From Ascarosepion bandense (Eukaryota > Mollusca > Cephalopoda > Sepiida > Sepiidae): 64,000 bases of DNA. Made by a program: the position numbers and the translations under genes. Shown here one piece after another: positions 19,225-29,689 of this stretch; the stretch's first letter is position 1; each line of letters begins with the position of its first letter. The notes below the pieces were generated by a model that was given only the letters and a program-made list of their open reading frames with translations, did no database searches and had not been told where the DNA came from. The DNA is taken from contig JBBBDQ010000420.1 in the NCBI GenBank assembly GCA_037127315.1, positions 1,105,001-1,169,000 on the forward strand, read 5' to 3'.

Positions 19225-19590
19225 CGTGTCTGTTTATCTGCCTGTATGTCTGTATTTTTTTTCAGCCATTTTATTTTAGTTTTGCTTCGGGTTTGGCTCT
19301 AAGTGGGTATAATTGTAGTTCTTAGTCTCACCCATGATACTATTTACTCAGAGGACTTATTTAGCTTTCAAAATTCAGTTTACGACGAAAAAGATATCGA
19401 TACCAGGAAATCAAAATTTGACTTACATCCATTCATTTTTCTTTCAGTCTACGGTTTCGCTTTAACTGGAACCAACTATTGCTTTTTAATCTTTCGTGCC
19501 AACGTCCAAAGAGTCTGAGATCCAGGACAATGGATTAGTTTTAAAGCTTTCATTACACCCGAGCAACGCCGGGTTATACTGCTAGTACAT
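19225..19590 (+). mobile_element. Helitron-type 3' fragment
   Basis: It is about 95% identical by eye to 55.52-55.87 kb. It ends ACCCGAGCAACGCCGGGT (a hairpin: ACCCG with CGGGT) followed by TATACTGCTAG and T, which fits a Helitron 3' hairpin plus CTRR end. The 5' part seen at 55.2 kb is missing. Confidence 0.75.
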
Positions 19591-19734
19591 AATAAACTAT
19601 TCAAAGAAAGAGCAGAGTAGGTTGAACAAATCTTAGAATATGAGTTTCTTTATAAAAGTTATGTCCATAATTTATAGCTTTATCAAACATCGGAATAGAA
19701 CACCCAGGAAATAAATTCTCTTCGAGGGAATGTT

Positions 19735-20335
19735 ACGTCTGATGAACTTGCTAACGAATATGATTAAGCATGATGTAATCGATTTCTATTTTTTTTCATC
19801 AGATGCTGATTGCACCCTTGTGCAAATTAATTGAAACTAAACGAAAAATGTCTTCCTAGGATCTTTCACATTTTCCTCGATTCCCTATATGTCGTCACTT
19901 GGCGTTGTTTTTCTATTCTGACCGCATTTTTCTTTTATATTTTGGACTGATGTATCCAGTTTGTTCCTTCGACTTGATGACATAACTGGCTTTTGAAAGA
20001 CTGACACCAACAATATCTGAAATTTCTCTGTAAGGCTTGACAGTGTGTTCACGCAGCGTTACAATTTTCGTACGCTTCCTTGGAGTAACGTCCATCGTAG
20101 ACAATGGCCGTAGGACTTGTAATCGACAGTCGAAGTGATAGTATTTGGCCATGATAAAAATCTGATGCAATCACGAATAACACAATATTTTTCATGGCCA
20201 AACAAATACATCCTGAAAATGAATTCATATTGCTGCAAACCACTGCAAATAACCTTATCTGATGAAAAAATAGAAATCTATTACATCCTGTCATTCTAGT
20301 GGGTCTAAAATTGACCGTGTGGTAAAAGAAAAGAA
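19735..20335 (-). mobile_element. Tc1-like element relic, N-terminal DNA-binding half
   Basis: The minus strand (20170-19913) encodes TPRKRTKIVTLREHTVKPYR, EISDIVGVSLSKASYVIKSK and EQTGYISPKYKRKMRSE. This is a paired-like helix-turn-helix as in Tc1 transposases (xRxxIxxLRxxGxSxREIAxxxGVSxSTVxxxIKR). The DDE domain is absent. Terminal-type sequence (CACCCTTGTGCAAATTAATT at 19815 and GACCCACTAGAATG complement near 20300) recurs near 49.05 kb. Confidence 0.7.
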
Positions 20336-20385
20336 ACTGAAGCAGTTGTTTCAAATAATTCTCACATGGGTTTATATATGACTTG

Positions 20386-21195
20386 TACGAGGGTGATTCA
20401 ATAAATAAGGTGATTTTTTCATTATAAGAACTTCTAATACAGAGAGAAGCTTACATTTTTTTTCAACGTAGTCTCCTAGCAGTGTCACAGACTTTTCCAT
20501 CTGTCCACAAGCTTCCGTATTATCTCAGCGTAAAAATCTTTCGACTGATATCTCAGCCAATCGCTCACAGCACTTTTGACTTCATCGTCACTTTCAAACT
20601 TTGTGCCTCTCGTGAACGCTTTCAAGGGACCAAACAGGTGAAAATCTGAAGAGGCAAGGTCTGGGTTGTAAGGGGGATGAGGGAGCAGTTCCCAGCCCAG
20701 CTCGTTGATGGTTTGCACCGTTTGGACTGCTGTGTGAGGCTTTGCGTTGTCTTGATGCAAGACGACTTCATGTGGCTGATGACCCCTGCGTTTGTTCAAC
20801 AGATAGGCTCAAAATCCTTGCGATTTCATCCACTGTCACCCTTCTGTCAGACTGAATGAGGTCATTGACTGATTCGATCACCTCAGGAGACCTCACTTCT
20901 CTAGGCCTCCAAGGCCTGTCTTCATCTTCAACACTGCTCCATCCTTTTTTAAACAATTTAGCCCACTTGTAGACATTTTTTGGCTGAAACATGTGGCACC
21001 ATGCACAGTTGACATTCTCCTATGAATTTCAACTGGTTTGCACCCTTCAACAACCAAAAATTTGATAACTGACTTTTTTTAAATCTTGGGGCATGCTTCT
21101 TGGTCGGCCATCTTTGTTAATCTCCAAAACTCTCAAAGTTTGTTTTCAAGTCATTATACCGAAAAATTTACCTTATTTATTGAATGATCGTCGTA
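20386..21195 (-). mobile_element. Mariner element with internal deletion
   Basis: It is flanked by TA, with inverted ends of about 35 bp (TACGAGGGTGATTCAATAAA at 20386 and the complement of the right end, TACGACGATCATTCAATAAA, at 21195). The minus strand encodes a helix-turn-helix region (NVYKWAKLFKKGWSSVEDED, VTVDEIARILSLSV, 20992-20800) joined to a C-terminal DDE part (VVLHQDNAKPHTA, WELLPHPPYNPDLASSDFHL, 20799-20485). The D of HQDN and the final D of ASSD are the second and third catalytic acids. The first acid and about 100 residues between the halves are lost. At 810 bp against the usual ~1.3 kb it cannot be autonomous. Confidence 0.9.
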
Positions 21196-21239
21196 TATTC
21201 CATTTATTACGCATGTATGAATGTTCTTTATTTAAATTA

Positions 21240-21610
21240 ATTTGACAACAATTTTAATATACAGGGTTATTGAATAGGAACTCCTCATTTTAAAATATAA
21301 TTTATTTATTAACTCTAATTTTTACAAGTAATGGATGAGGGGAAAGCGTTTATTGTGAGGTTTTATTTAAACTTTGATATGGCTACCAGATTTCGCTACT
21401 ATCTTCTGAAGCTGCCCAGGAAGCACGTAAACTGATTTCACCAAAAACTTTTGTAGTATGAAAGACATAACTTCTTGTATTTTCCTATCAAGTTCTTCCC
21501 TCGTCTTTGGATTTGCTCTTTTAACTAACCCTAAACAAAAAATGTCAAATGCTGTTAAATCAGGACTCTTAGCTGGCTACTCATATATAAAACAGGGAGT
21601 TACTTTTCAA
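21240..21610 (-). pseudogene. Transposase C-terminal relic
   Basis: The minus strand reads, with frame changes, DLTAFDIF (cf. DLTPLDFFLWG), GLVKRANPKTREELDRKIQE and VMSFILQKFLVKSVYVLPGQ. This is the tail of a mariner/Tc1-superfamily transposase of the DFFLWG type. It lies directly beside the mariner element, probably a separate insertion. Confidence 0.5.
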
Positions 21611-21654
21611 TCACCACATACATTAAACAAAACTTTTGTTCTAAAATCATTTCA

Positions 21655-22120
21655 CTTCAAGCAATGCATTCCACCACCACTATTGCACAGGGGGTTACAT
21701 AGGGGAAAGTGATGAGAAAAAGTGGTTAGTTATAGGAAATGTTAGAAGGAGGGTGATAGACGGATGAGGATACCGAGGATGAGGGTTGGGTAGATGGGAA
21801 GAGTGTTTGAGAGAATGGATGCGAGTTAGTGAGATAAGTGGTGTCTATTGACTTTAGATTTAAATTCCTGGAGATTGTAGCTGTCGGGGAAGTAAGTATA
21901 TGGAAGGAAATTTCACAGGCGGAAAGTGCGAGAAAAGAAGCTATAAGAGTAGAAATTGCGGTTACATTTTATCCCTTTCACTGTAAAAGAGTGGAACCTA
22001 GTTGCTAATCTAGTATCTCGTGCAAATTCATACTTAGGGGGCACCAGTTATCTAAGTTCATCGGAGCAGAAGTCGTGAAAGTATTTGTAGAAGAGACACA
22101 GGAAAGCCACATCACGCCGG
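21655..22120 (-). mobile_element. LINE-B 3' end
   Basis: The tail complement TTCACTTCAAGCAATGCATT, then the 3' UTR and C-terminal ORF blocks (AGAAAAGAAGCTATAAGAGT; CACTGTAAAAGAGTGG; CATCGGAGCAGAAGTCGTGA) correspond to 5.88-6.35 kb. Stops and indels throughout. Confidence 0.75.
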
Positions 22121-22124
22121 ATAA

Positions 22125-22700
22125 TTGTAGCACTGTTTCACGCTTAACAACTTTTAAAAATATGTAAGTGTTTCTTATTGGTGTTTAAAAGTATTTATTT
22201 CATACGATTTTTAAAAGGAATACGTCAGCACGTCCATATTTCAAAATAATCTCATTCCTTTTATTTATTACAACATTTAAGCTATCTTTGTGCGCTGTTG
22301 CATTTCTTTAAAATAAATGGAAATAATAAACCTCGGGAACCTTATCAAAAACGGTTTCCCTATTTTGATGAATTGCTAAGCGTGGAACAATGCTGTAAAT
22401 CGGTAACATATGCAATCTGGAAATTTTTAAGATATTTCTACTTTTATTTTTTCTAATATTTTTCTTGTTACTGTTAACATTATGTTTAGTGGGAAGACGG
22501 ATTTGAGTAGATATTGCTATTCTTTTCTTTAAACAGTGAAATTAATGCCCACAAAAGAAAGTGTGCTCACCCACTCAACAGAACACAAATGGGGAATCTG
22601 GAAAAGTGTGATTTATCATTAAGCTACGTAAAGTTATCGCAGTAAAGCAAGGCTTGGTTACCTTATTTAGGAAATGTAAACTACATGTCTGGTTAAAAAA
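22125..22700. other. Unassigned AT-rich stretch
   Basis: No coding signal, tandem repeat or family match was recognised. Confidence 0.35.
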
Positions 22701-23155
22701 AGTAAAGTGAAAACAAAGGACTAAATATAAATTACAAGAAAATTGAATGCATGGGTCTCAGCAAAAAGAGGAGCCGAAAATGCCAATTACAGGTCAGGTA
22801 TACTAAAATCAAGCAGGTGAAGAGATTTAAATGCCTGGGAAATGTTCTAATAGCGAACGGAAAGTGTATACTGGGATGGCCAAGAATGCATTCCAATGGT
22901 CAAGCAAAGTATTAAAATAGAGGAAAATATCGGTGCTAACAAAGAAAAGAGTACTAGGCTGTTATGTGATATCTGTCCTCCTATATATAATGTTGGACAA
23001 TCTCCTCAAAGATGAAGGAGAGACTCGAAGCAACCAAAATGCGTTTGTGTAGAATGATGATGAGAATATCTTGGACCGAATATGTGACCAACGACATGGT
23101 TTTGTAGAGGATGCAAACGAAAAGCTAACTTATACTTAGCGCCAGGAAGATCAGT
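22700..23155 (+). pseudogene. RTE-like LINE relic
   Basis: Ordered blocks matching IKQVKRFKCLGNVLIANGKC, MAKNAFQWSSKVLK, LTKKRVLGCYVISVLLYI and LEATKMRLCRMMMRISWTEY, in shifting frames. This is the same segment as the open frame at 50.9-51.3 kb. Confidence 0.7.
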
Positions 23156-23216
23156 TGAGGTTTTGTTTTTTATCAATTTTCTGCTTTCACTCATCATATA
23201 TTTATACATGAGGATA

Positions 23217-23535
23217 TGCATTGTGGTGCAGTGGGTATCGACCCGGAACGAGCGATCGGAGAGTCGAATTCGAATTCCAATTGAATTCGTTGCATTCACT
23301 TACGCGAAACTACCCCTTGGAAAGGTATTAATCCATCTCTTCTTCTTCTTACAATTATGGATTAAATAGCAGGAAGGATAGGTTATATAGCCTTAGATTG
23401 CAACCAGTCTACTGCAAAAAGTAATGGCAACCTACCGCTAGAAAATTTCTACCTAGTCAGTCAGTCAGTCAGTCATGCTTCTTTGAAGACATGATTGCCC
23501 AAGCGTGTATCTGATATGGCACTTAACTGACTGAT
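23217..23535 (+). mobile_element. SINE-B, full length
   Basis: A good representative. Head CATTGTGGTGCAGTGGGTAT (A box), a GTCGAATTCGAATTCCA B-box region, TTGCATTCACTTACGCG, CCTTGGAAAGGTATTAATCC, GGCAACCTACCGC, CCCAAGCGTGTATC and the end GGCACTTAACTGACTGA. A (CAGT)n expansion lies at 23455-23475. Such SINEs are pol III transcribed and use an unidentified LINE partner. Confidence 0.85.
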
Positions 23536-23537
23536 AT

Positions 23538-23722
23538 AACTCCTCCCAACTATAGGTTAAATAGCAGGAAAGATTGGGTTCTATAGTCTTGGTTGGCAAT
23601 CAATCTACAAGATAAAGTAATGGCAACCTACTGCGGGAAAATCTTTTGCCCAGTTAGGTTTCTTTTAAGATATGATCGCTTAAGCGTATATTACGTTAGG
23701 CACTTAACTGATAGACTGATAT
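23538..23722 (+). mobile_element. SINE-B 3' half in tandem with previous copy
   Basis: It starts in the middle of the SINE (CTCCTCCCAACTATAGGTTA) right at the tail of the upstream copy and runs to CACTTAACTGATAGACTGA. There is no head, so it looks like a tandem tail-side duplication rather than a new 5'-complete insertion. Confidence 0.7.
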
Positions 23723-24080
23723 TTATACATACATACATACATACATACATACATGCATGCATAAACAGGAAGGATTACTAAAAATATAGTGTAGACCTAT
23801 GTTCAAAATCTGTTTTTAAAAATCTTTTTACTATCTCTTTTCTTTTGTGCCCTCTTTTGATAAGTCTCTTCATCGGGCTAATCATCTTTCAGCATCCAAA
23901 CACAGTCACACCCACGCACACATATAACCATTTTTGTCAGTGCAGAGTAGCCTCTATTCTTGAATTTGATGACATAACAATTATGAGTACAATCCCCAGC
24001 CCGGGTAGTGTAGAATCAACGCAACCGTGCCTAGGGATAACTGCACAGAGCTGAAAATGATGTACGTTGTGTTTTTATGA
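23723..24080. other. (ACAT)n and unassigned sequence
   Basis: An (ACAT)n run at 23728-23756, then about 300 bp without recognisable features. Confidence 0.5.
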
Positions 24081-24084
24081 ATAT

Positions 24085-24340
24085 CGGAATGAGAAATTGG
24101 AATTTCACTCGGATACGTTACATTCACTTACGCGTAAACACGCTTGGGAAAGGCATGAATTCATCTCTTTTCCATCCACCAACTATGGGTTAAACAGCAA
24201 GACAGAATTCGTTCTATAGGCTTGATTGGCAAACTGATCGGCAACCTACTGCGGGAATATCTTCTGTCTAGTCAGTCTTGAATTGAAATAAGCATAATCG
24301 CCTAAGCGTCTATCACGTATGGTACTTAACTGACGAACTA
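24085..24340 (+). mobile_element. SINE-B, 5'-damaged
   Basis: It picks up at TCGGAATGAGAAATTGGAAT (after the A box), continues through CATTCACTTACGCGTAAAC and ends CACTTAACTGACGAAC. Confidence 0.7.
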
Positions 24341-24392
24341 AAAAGATGAGATTTTGGCAAAGATAGACAGCAGAACGAGAGAAAGTTTAAAT

Positions 24393-24795
24393 CATTCTTC
24401 TTCTTCTTCTTCTTCTTCTTCTTCTTCTTCTTCTTCTTCTTCTTCTATGTGCCCTGTCCTTTCATGACGTAGGCGATCATAGTTTTCCACGTCTCCCTAT
24501 CCCTGGTGGCTCTTAGTACGTTTTCTCCTGTTACACCACGCAACCCCCGTTTCGTCACCCACCTGCCCAGGCCTTTCAAATATGTTATCCGCTGCCTTCC
24601 TCTGTCTCTTTTTCCCTCTATCTGGCCTGTCAGTATCAGGTTCTCCAAGCCCTCCTTCCTCATTTCATGTCCCAGGAACTTCAGTTGTCTCTTCCTGATG
24701 CTCACTATTAATTTTCTTTTTGTTGCCATTCTTTCCAACACCTCATCATTGCTCACATGCTCGGTTCATGATGTCCGCAGCATCCTTCTGTAGAA
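24393..24795 (-). pseudogene. RTE-like LINE C-terminus with long (GAA)n tail
   Basis: The minus frame 24756-24445 is open for 103 codons: SNDEVLERMATKRKLIVSIR, KRQLKFLGHEMRKEGLENLI, LTGQIEGKRDRGRQRITYLK, then NVLRATRDRETWKTMIAYVM and KGQGT with a stop just before the 3' end. The microsatellite (TTC)n at 24393-24445 is the 3' tail, since it abuts the element end exactly as at 9.14 kb. Upstream it resembles the 51.2-kb copy to about 24795. Confidence 0.85.
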
Positions 24796-24824
24796 GTTGG
24801 AAACTCTGTAAGTTTGCCGGACTA

Positions 24825-24870
24825 GCACCAGAAGAAGGCCGGAATGTACAACGGCCGAAACGCTGTGATA
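24825..24870 (+). ncRNA. Hammerhead-like relic (family H)
   Basis: CAGAAGA (core with U4 changed to A), stem GGCCG/CGGCC around a GAATGTACAA loop, then GAAAC. Stem I keeps CAC/GTG. The cleavage triplet is disrupted (GCU). The same layout occurs on the minus strand at 48198-48241. Confidence 0.45.
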
Positions 24871-24904
24871 ATAACAAAAATGAGGGTAATACTTGGATGG
24901 TAAG

Positions 24905-25400
24905 TAATGTAAATAAAGTTAATTTTAACGTCGTAATCTTTGTGACATTCGTAATGAGAAAGCATGGAGAAAATTCTGATAAAAATATTATCTGTGTCCA
25001 TTTCATAGAACCGGATATATTAGTTTTTGAAAAGTTGTTTAAACTCGATAAAACAGTGTGAGGTAATAATTTCCATGGGAAAAGTTTTACGTGAAAACAC
25101 ATCCAGATTCTTAAAACATATACTCTAGATCTGCTTACGATTGGATTTCAATAATAAATAAATAAATCTTCGCTGTCTGTCCATTTATGAATGAATTGAT
25201 TTATGAAGAAAATCTTGTGTTTTTTTTTAAAGTTAATCAGATCATCTTTATTTAATTTTGCGCTGAAAACATTTACATTTTTAGATGTCTCCAGAGAAAT
25301 GAAACCAGTTAACACTTTATTTTGAACTTCAACCCGAGATGAAGAAAATGTGTTCTTAATGTTCTGTATGTATATAAAAAGAAATCTGGGAAAAAACTGT
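24905..25400. other. Unassigned AT-rich stretch
   Basis: Overlapping short frames on both strands but no recognisable protein or repeat. Confidence 0.35.
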
Positions 25401-25404
25401 TTCA

Positions 25405-25830
25405 CAATTATATTCATCCTTTTCTTCTTTCTGCGTTTTTTCTTCAGTTCATGTCCGATCGCGGTTCTCCACCACTTCCTACCTTATGTTTCGTTAGTCT
25501 CAGTGTATATTTTGCCTCCAGTTGCAGAAGTTTGTGAGGTAGATTAATCATTGTTTTTCTGTGTCTCTCTTTCCAACAATCTCCCGTGAGTGTCAGATTC
25601 TCTAAGTACTCTTTCCTCATTGTGTCCCATAAATTTCAACTGTCGCTTTCAGATTCTAAACACAGACGCTCTTTGTTTTAGTTCTATTTTGCATAAGTAT
25701 TTTACATAAAATTTTCTCGTTGATATAATGTTCAGTCCATACTATTCTCAGTATGCTTCTGTAGAACATATGTTTTGCTTCTGTCATTCATCCGTGAAGA
25801 AATTATCCAGTATTAACTGTCATATAAGAG
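25405..25830 (-). pseudogene. RTE-like LINE relic, old copy
   Basis: The minus strand carries the order WFYRSILRIVWTEH, RQLKFMGHNEERVLRESDTH and a RKTMINLPHKL-like end, all frame-broken. It is more diverged than the 9.15- and 24.45-kb copies and lacks a (GAA)n tail. Confidence 0.6.
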
Positions 25831-26995
25831 TATTTATATTACATGATCATCTTTGTTTAAAGGTATTTCCCTCTCTCTTAATGAATTGCATAGGTTTTCG
25901 AAGGCATCTTTCTCTCTTCCAATATTGTTGTATTGTCGAGGTGAATGATACACAGAGAAAAATGAGTGCTTAATATATTTATTCAGCACAGTATCCGGTG
26001 CTAACAGATATGTACAAAAAATACAAAACAATAATTAACAAGACAAAATTTACGAGAAAAACAGAGGAGGGTCTACATGATGAATAGCCGACGAAGTAAA
26101 TCGGTCCGAATGTTAATCTGCTTGGCGCAACTTATTAAAAACCAACCTTTAAATCGATACTCGTAGATTCTTTCAGGCTATGAGCCAGTTCATCAGTTAG
26201 AGTTGTGAAGGAGCGCTTGCTACTCTAAAATAAATACACTATTAGATTTTTGTGTCACATTATCTCTTGTTTATTTAATACACTTCAGAGACACTTCAAA
26301 AACGATTTTATGAAATATAACCACTTAAGATTTCGAGAAATGTAATGTGTAATAAAACCTTGTTCATCGCATATTCTAAATCTCCATCAGTCCTATGAGC
26401 GCAGCAGTGTACGTGAACAACTGAATATACATAGCTGGTTTGAAAGCCGGACATACATTAATTGAGAGTAGAACGTCTTGGGCAGGTAGAGCTGGAGGAG
26501 TCCGTCCTCCTTCAGCCGATGACCCTCAACTTTAAGTCTAGCTTTGATCAGGCCGCACTGCAAGTACTATTGTCACTACTTAACCCAGTACTATTTGTCG
26601 TGTAGTTGTGTCAGTGACGACTAAACCGTTTTGCTCGCTAGGTTCCTTGTGAAGAGAGTGTCCCTAACAAACAATAAATCAAGACCGGTCATCTTCAGTG
26701 AGACCTCAGCTGCAGAGGCAGTTGGGGACATGTTATAATTCTCACTCATACACACCCGCACCCGACTGCAGGTAGTAGTCGGCAGCGCACGAAATTCTCT
26801 CTCACACCCGCACACATCCTAAGTGAGATTTTAGCTGCCTAACGAATCCTTGTCAGTTAAAACAATATCTTACACACACACATATATACACGCACACATA
26901 CAATGAAAATTCAACTGTTAAGTCACTGTCAGTTGGGGACATCTTCTTTAACACACTGGTTAATTTGGTCATTTTCTAAACGCAGATTAGATGTG
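25830..26995. other. Unassigned stretch with one weak hammerhead-like string
   Basis: No gene model was found. At 26173-26210 (minus) CTGATGA is followed by a GGCT/AGCC stem and GAAA, but stems I and III do not form well. 26620-26880 has CA-rich microsatellite-like sequence. Part may be an unknown repeat. Confidence 0.35.
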
Positions 26996-26999
26996 GCAC

Positions 27000-27258
27000 A
27001 AGGTCGAAAGTATGGGACACCCAGTGAGGATCAAACTCACTACTCAATTATAATGATTTCAGCGAGACAAGCTTCCTAACCATTACACCACCTCGAGGTG
27101 CCCAGTGGGGATTAATTTTCTAAGCGTAGCTTAGATATGACACAAGGTCGAAAGTGCGGGGTACCCAGTGGGGATCAAACTCACTAATCAGTTTTAATAG
27201 GTTTTAGCAAAACAAGCTTGCTAACCATTACACATCCTCAAGGTGCACGGCGAAAGGT
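27000..27258 (-). mobile_element. tRNA-derived SINE-G, tandem dimer
   Basis: The minus strand shows twice: GTGTAATGGTTAGCAAGC or GGTGTAATGGTTAGGAAGC (A box), a TTGTTTTGCTAAAAC-type arm, GAGTTTGATCC (B box), CACTGGGTA/CACTGGGTG and a CGACCTTGTGCCAYATCTAA tail. The two copies are about 120 bp apart. A third lies at 36.43-36.57 kb. Confidence 0.75.
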
Positions 27259-27344
27259 TAATTTGACATGGAAAAGTTGTAGTATTGTGCTTAAAAAATT
27301 CATAAAGTCTATGTACAATAGATGAAAATTGACCAGAACAATTA

Positions 27345-27445
27345 CTATGAAAATATTTATATTAAAGGCACGTGGAAACTACGTTACGATGGTGAGAAAG
27401 TAATTTAAGCCTAGATATCTGGGTATTTTCGAGGAGGGAGTTAAT
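27345..27445 (-). mobile_element. Short LINE-B scrap
   Basis: ATGAAAATATTTATATTAAA..GGTGAGAAAGTAATTTAAGC aligns with the FYKYFHG/VAS/LSH region complement of LINE-B; very eroded. Confidence 0.45.
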
Positions 27446-27629
27446 CAGGGCTGCTGCATAGGGAAAAAAAAGACAGTTTCAAGTACTGGTTTCTTAAGGC
27501 TTGTTTAACCGACAATAAGTACTCACATAACACAATGTTTCTGTCATTTTCCAAATTCATCCGTGTGTCGTAGTAAGTTTAATGAACGCCAAAACCCAAT
27601 TAAACGTCGACTAATTTATAGGACAAATA

Positions 27630-27795
27630 GTCACATCAGTCTTCCACGTCTATTGAACAGGTGTAGAGGCTCATCCCTTGTTCCCTGTCTAGGATGTGGT
27701 TTCCGGCTTTCTCTTTTCTAATCTATTCACTCTTACGTAGCCCCCTGCACACCAGTGGCCTTACCGCCTTGCTTGTGGTGATGTGATTAAAAAAA
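27630..27795 (+). mobile_element. SINE-A, 5'-truncated
   Basis: It starts at CCACGTCTATTGAACAGGTG, lacks the first ~50 bp of the head, and has the LINE-like tail ending GGTGATGTGATTAAAA. Confidence 0.8.
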
Positions 27796-27799
27796 AAAA

Positions 27800-28386
27800 A
27801 GTTGGTGTTCGAGCCCAGATAAAATGCTGGAATTAGTATTGCTGTTTTTCAAGGTAAACAAATAGGTGAACTTTCATCACTTGTAAGTCTGGTCGAATAC
27901 TCATTTTTCTGTTCCCATTTGAACTTAAGTCGTACAAAACTATGATTAATAGGTATTCAAAAAAATTACACAGACTTTTACAAAGTAAATATTTCATTGA
28001 CGTCCTGTTATCACAACGCCGAAAGATTTATAAGATTAGACGGAAAGCAGAAATGAATTGATAATTCCCAAAAGGGGAGGGAATAATAAGCGCGTTCGTA
28101 CAGTCGTTCCTTCTAATGCTTTATTTCTGGTTTGTTTCAATTTTTAAGTGAGAATTAATAGACAGCAAGTAGAATCATGTGTTTCGAACATGTTGGCGAT
28201 CAGTCGGTAGATAATGACAACTTTTTTCTGTTTCCGCGATTTCGCAAAATTATTTCCTCGTTTGTTTGTCTGGAAAAAATACATAGTCATTAACTCCCAG
28301 TCCGGTTTCTTATTTCTTTATCGACCTTACTGTCTCCACCTCTCGCCCGATCAAATATACTAGGAGCTTGTTAAAAAGAAAAGGCC

Positions 28387-28390
<4 letters not shown>
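27800..28390. other. Unassigned stretch
   Basis: No supported features. Confidence 0.35.
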
Positions 28391-28394
<4 letters not shown>

Positions 28395-28458
<64 letters not shown>

Positions 28459-28476
28459 ATATATATATATATATAC

Positions 28477-28518
<42 letters not shown>

Positions 28519-28520
28519 CA
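28395..28520. repeat. Compound microsatellite (CA)n(TA)n(TG)n(TA)n
   Basis: About 30 CA units followed by TA, a short TG block and TA again. All long reading frames here (HTHT.., YIYI..) are artefacts of it. Confidence 0.95.
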
Positions 28521-28589
28521 TGCAGTGTGGATATAGAAGAATCCAAAGGAGCATCCTGTACATACAGTGGTAGGATAACTCTCTAAGAG

Positions 28590-28743
28590 AGCTCTAAATA
28601 TATATGTATATAAATACATATAGAGCAAATATAAGAAAAATTAAGGCAGACACGTTATCTCATGGTGAATCGAAGGTATGGGCCTATTTCAGGCGAACCA
28701 TCATCAGCTTCCGTCTTTATTTAAGAAAAGATTTTACATAAAA

Positions 28744-28790
<47 letters not shown>
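28590..28790. other. Repeat junk and (CT)n(TA)n
   Basis: The minus strand at 28655-28710 has GCTGATGATGGTTCGCCTGA and a GGCC-rich turn, part of some dispersed repeat. (CT)n and (TA)n at 28743-28790 border the tandem array. Confidence 0.4.
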
Positions 28791-29673
28791 TGTGTATATT
28801 TTGGCAGCATTTTTTCATTAATGCAGGTTTCATTGAATAATATAGACAAGTTTTGTCTATTAATTTTGTGTAGGATCCGTTCATACCGTCTGATAATGTG
28901 TCAAGATTTTCTTTCGCTATTTCAATTTGCCTTTTCACAAGGCTCCATTTATATTTCAAGGTGGTGATGGTGTGTTGGGCTGCTGGATCATGTAATTTAA
29001 ATTGTGTATATTTTGGCAGCATTTTTTCATTAATGCAGGTTTCATTGAATAATATAGACAAGTTTTGTCTATTAATTTTGTGTAGGATCCGTTCATACCG
29101 TCTGATAATGTGTCAAGATTTTCTTTCGCTATTTCAATTTGCCTTTTCACAAGGCTCCATTTATATTTCAAGGTGGTGATGGTGTGTTGGGCTGCTGGAT
29201 CATGTAATTTAAATTGTGTATATTTTGGCAGCATTTTTTCATTAATGCAGGTTTCATTGAATAATATAGACAAGTTTTGTCTATTAATTTTGTGTAGGAT
29301 CCGTTCATACCGTCTGATAATGTGTCAAGATTTTCTTTCGCTATTTCAATTTGCCTTTTCACAAGGCTCCATTTATATTTCAAGGTGGTGATGGTGTGTT
29401 GGGCTGCTGGATCATGTAATTTAAATTGTGTATATTTTGGCAGCATTTTTTCATTAATGCAGGTTTCATTGAATAATATAGACACAATTTAAATTACATG
29501 ATCCAGCAGCCCAACACACCATCACCACCTTGAAATATAAATGGAGCCTTGTGAAAAGGCAAATTGAAATAGCGAAAGAAAATCTTGACACATTATCAGA
29601 CGGTATGAACGGATCCTACACAAAATTAATAGACAAAACTTGTCTATATTATTCAATGAAACCTGCATTAATA
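28791..29673 (-). repeat. 212-bp tandem array (3.3 copies) plus one inverted copy; Penelope-like N-terminal sequence
   Basis: Units start at 28791, 29003, 29215 and 29427 (the last ends at ~29484) and look identical. 29485-29673 is the reverse complement of a unit, so the right part can fold into a ~188-bp hairpin with a ~58-nt loop. Each unit on the minus strand (plus strand in the inverted copy) encodes INEKMLPKYTQFKLHDPAAQ, TLKYKWSLVKRQIEIAKENL. This resembles the region before the RT domain in Penelope-like proteins (a KLHDP-A motif). 212 is not a multiple of 3, so the array does not encode a repeat protein. (TA)n borders both ends. Confidence 0.7.
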
Positions 29674-29689
29674 TATATATATATATATA

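Noticed and set aside
19730..19775. CTGATGAACTTGC followed by CGAAT
   Set aside because: No GAAA and no stem II or III; chance match inside a transposon end.
26165..26215. Possible hammerhead on the minus strand (CTGATGA, GGCT/AGCC, GAAA)
   Set aside because: Bulged stem II, a one-base stem III loop and little stem I pairing. Too weak to call without copies to compare.
27000..27258. Pair of genuine tRNA genes
   Set aside because: A and B boxes are present but there is no foldable cloverleaf with acceptor stem, and the copies carry a common non-tRNA tail.
28360..28590. Long reading frames of alternating Tyr-Ile, Thr-His or Val-Cys
   Set aside because: Artefacts of (TA)n and (CA)n microsatellites, as are similar frames near 11.6, 30.5 and 60.6 kb.
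28650..28712. CTGATGA with a GGCC-rich turn on the minus strand
   Set aside because: No GAAA at the expected place, so it fails the hammerhead core.
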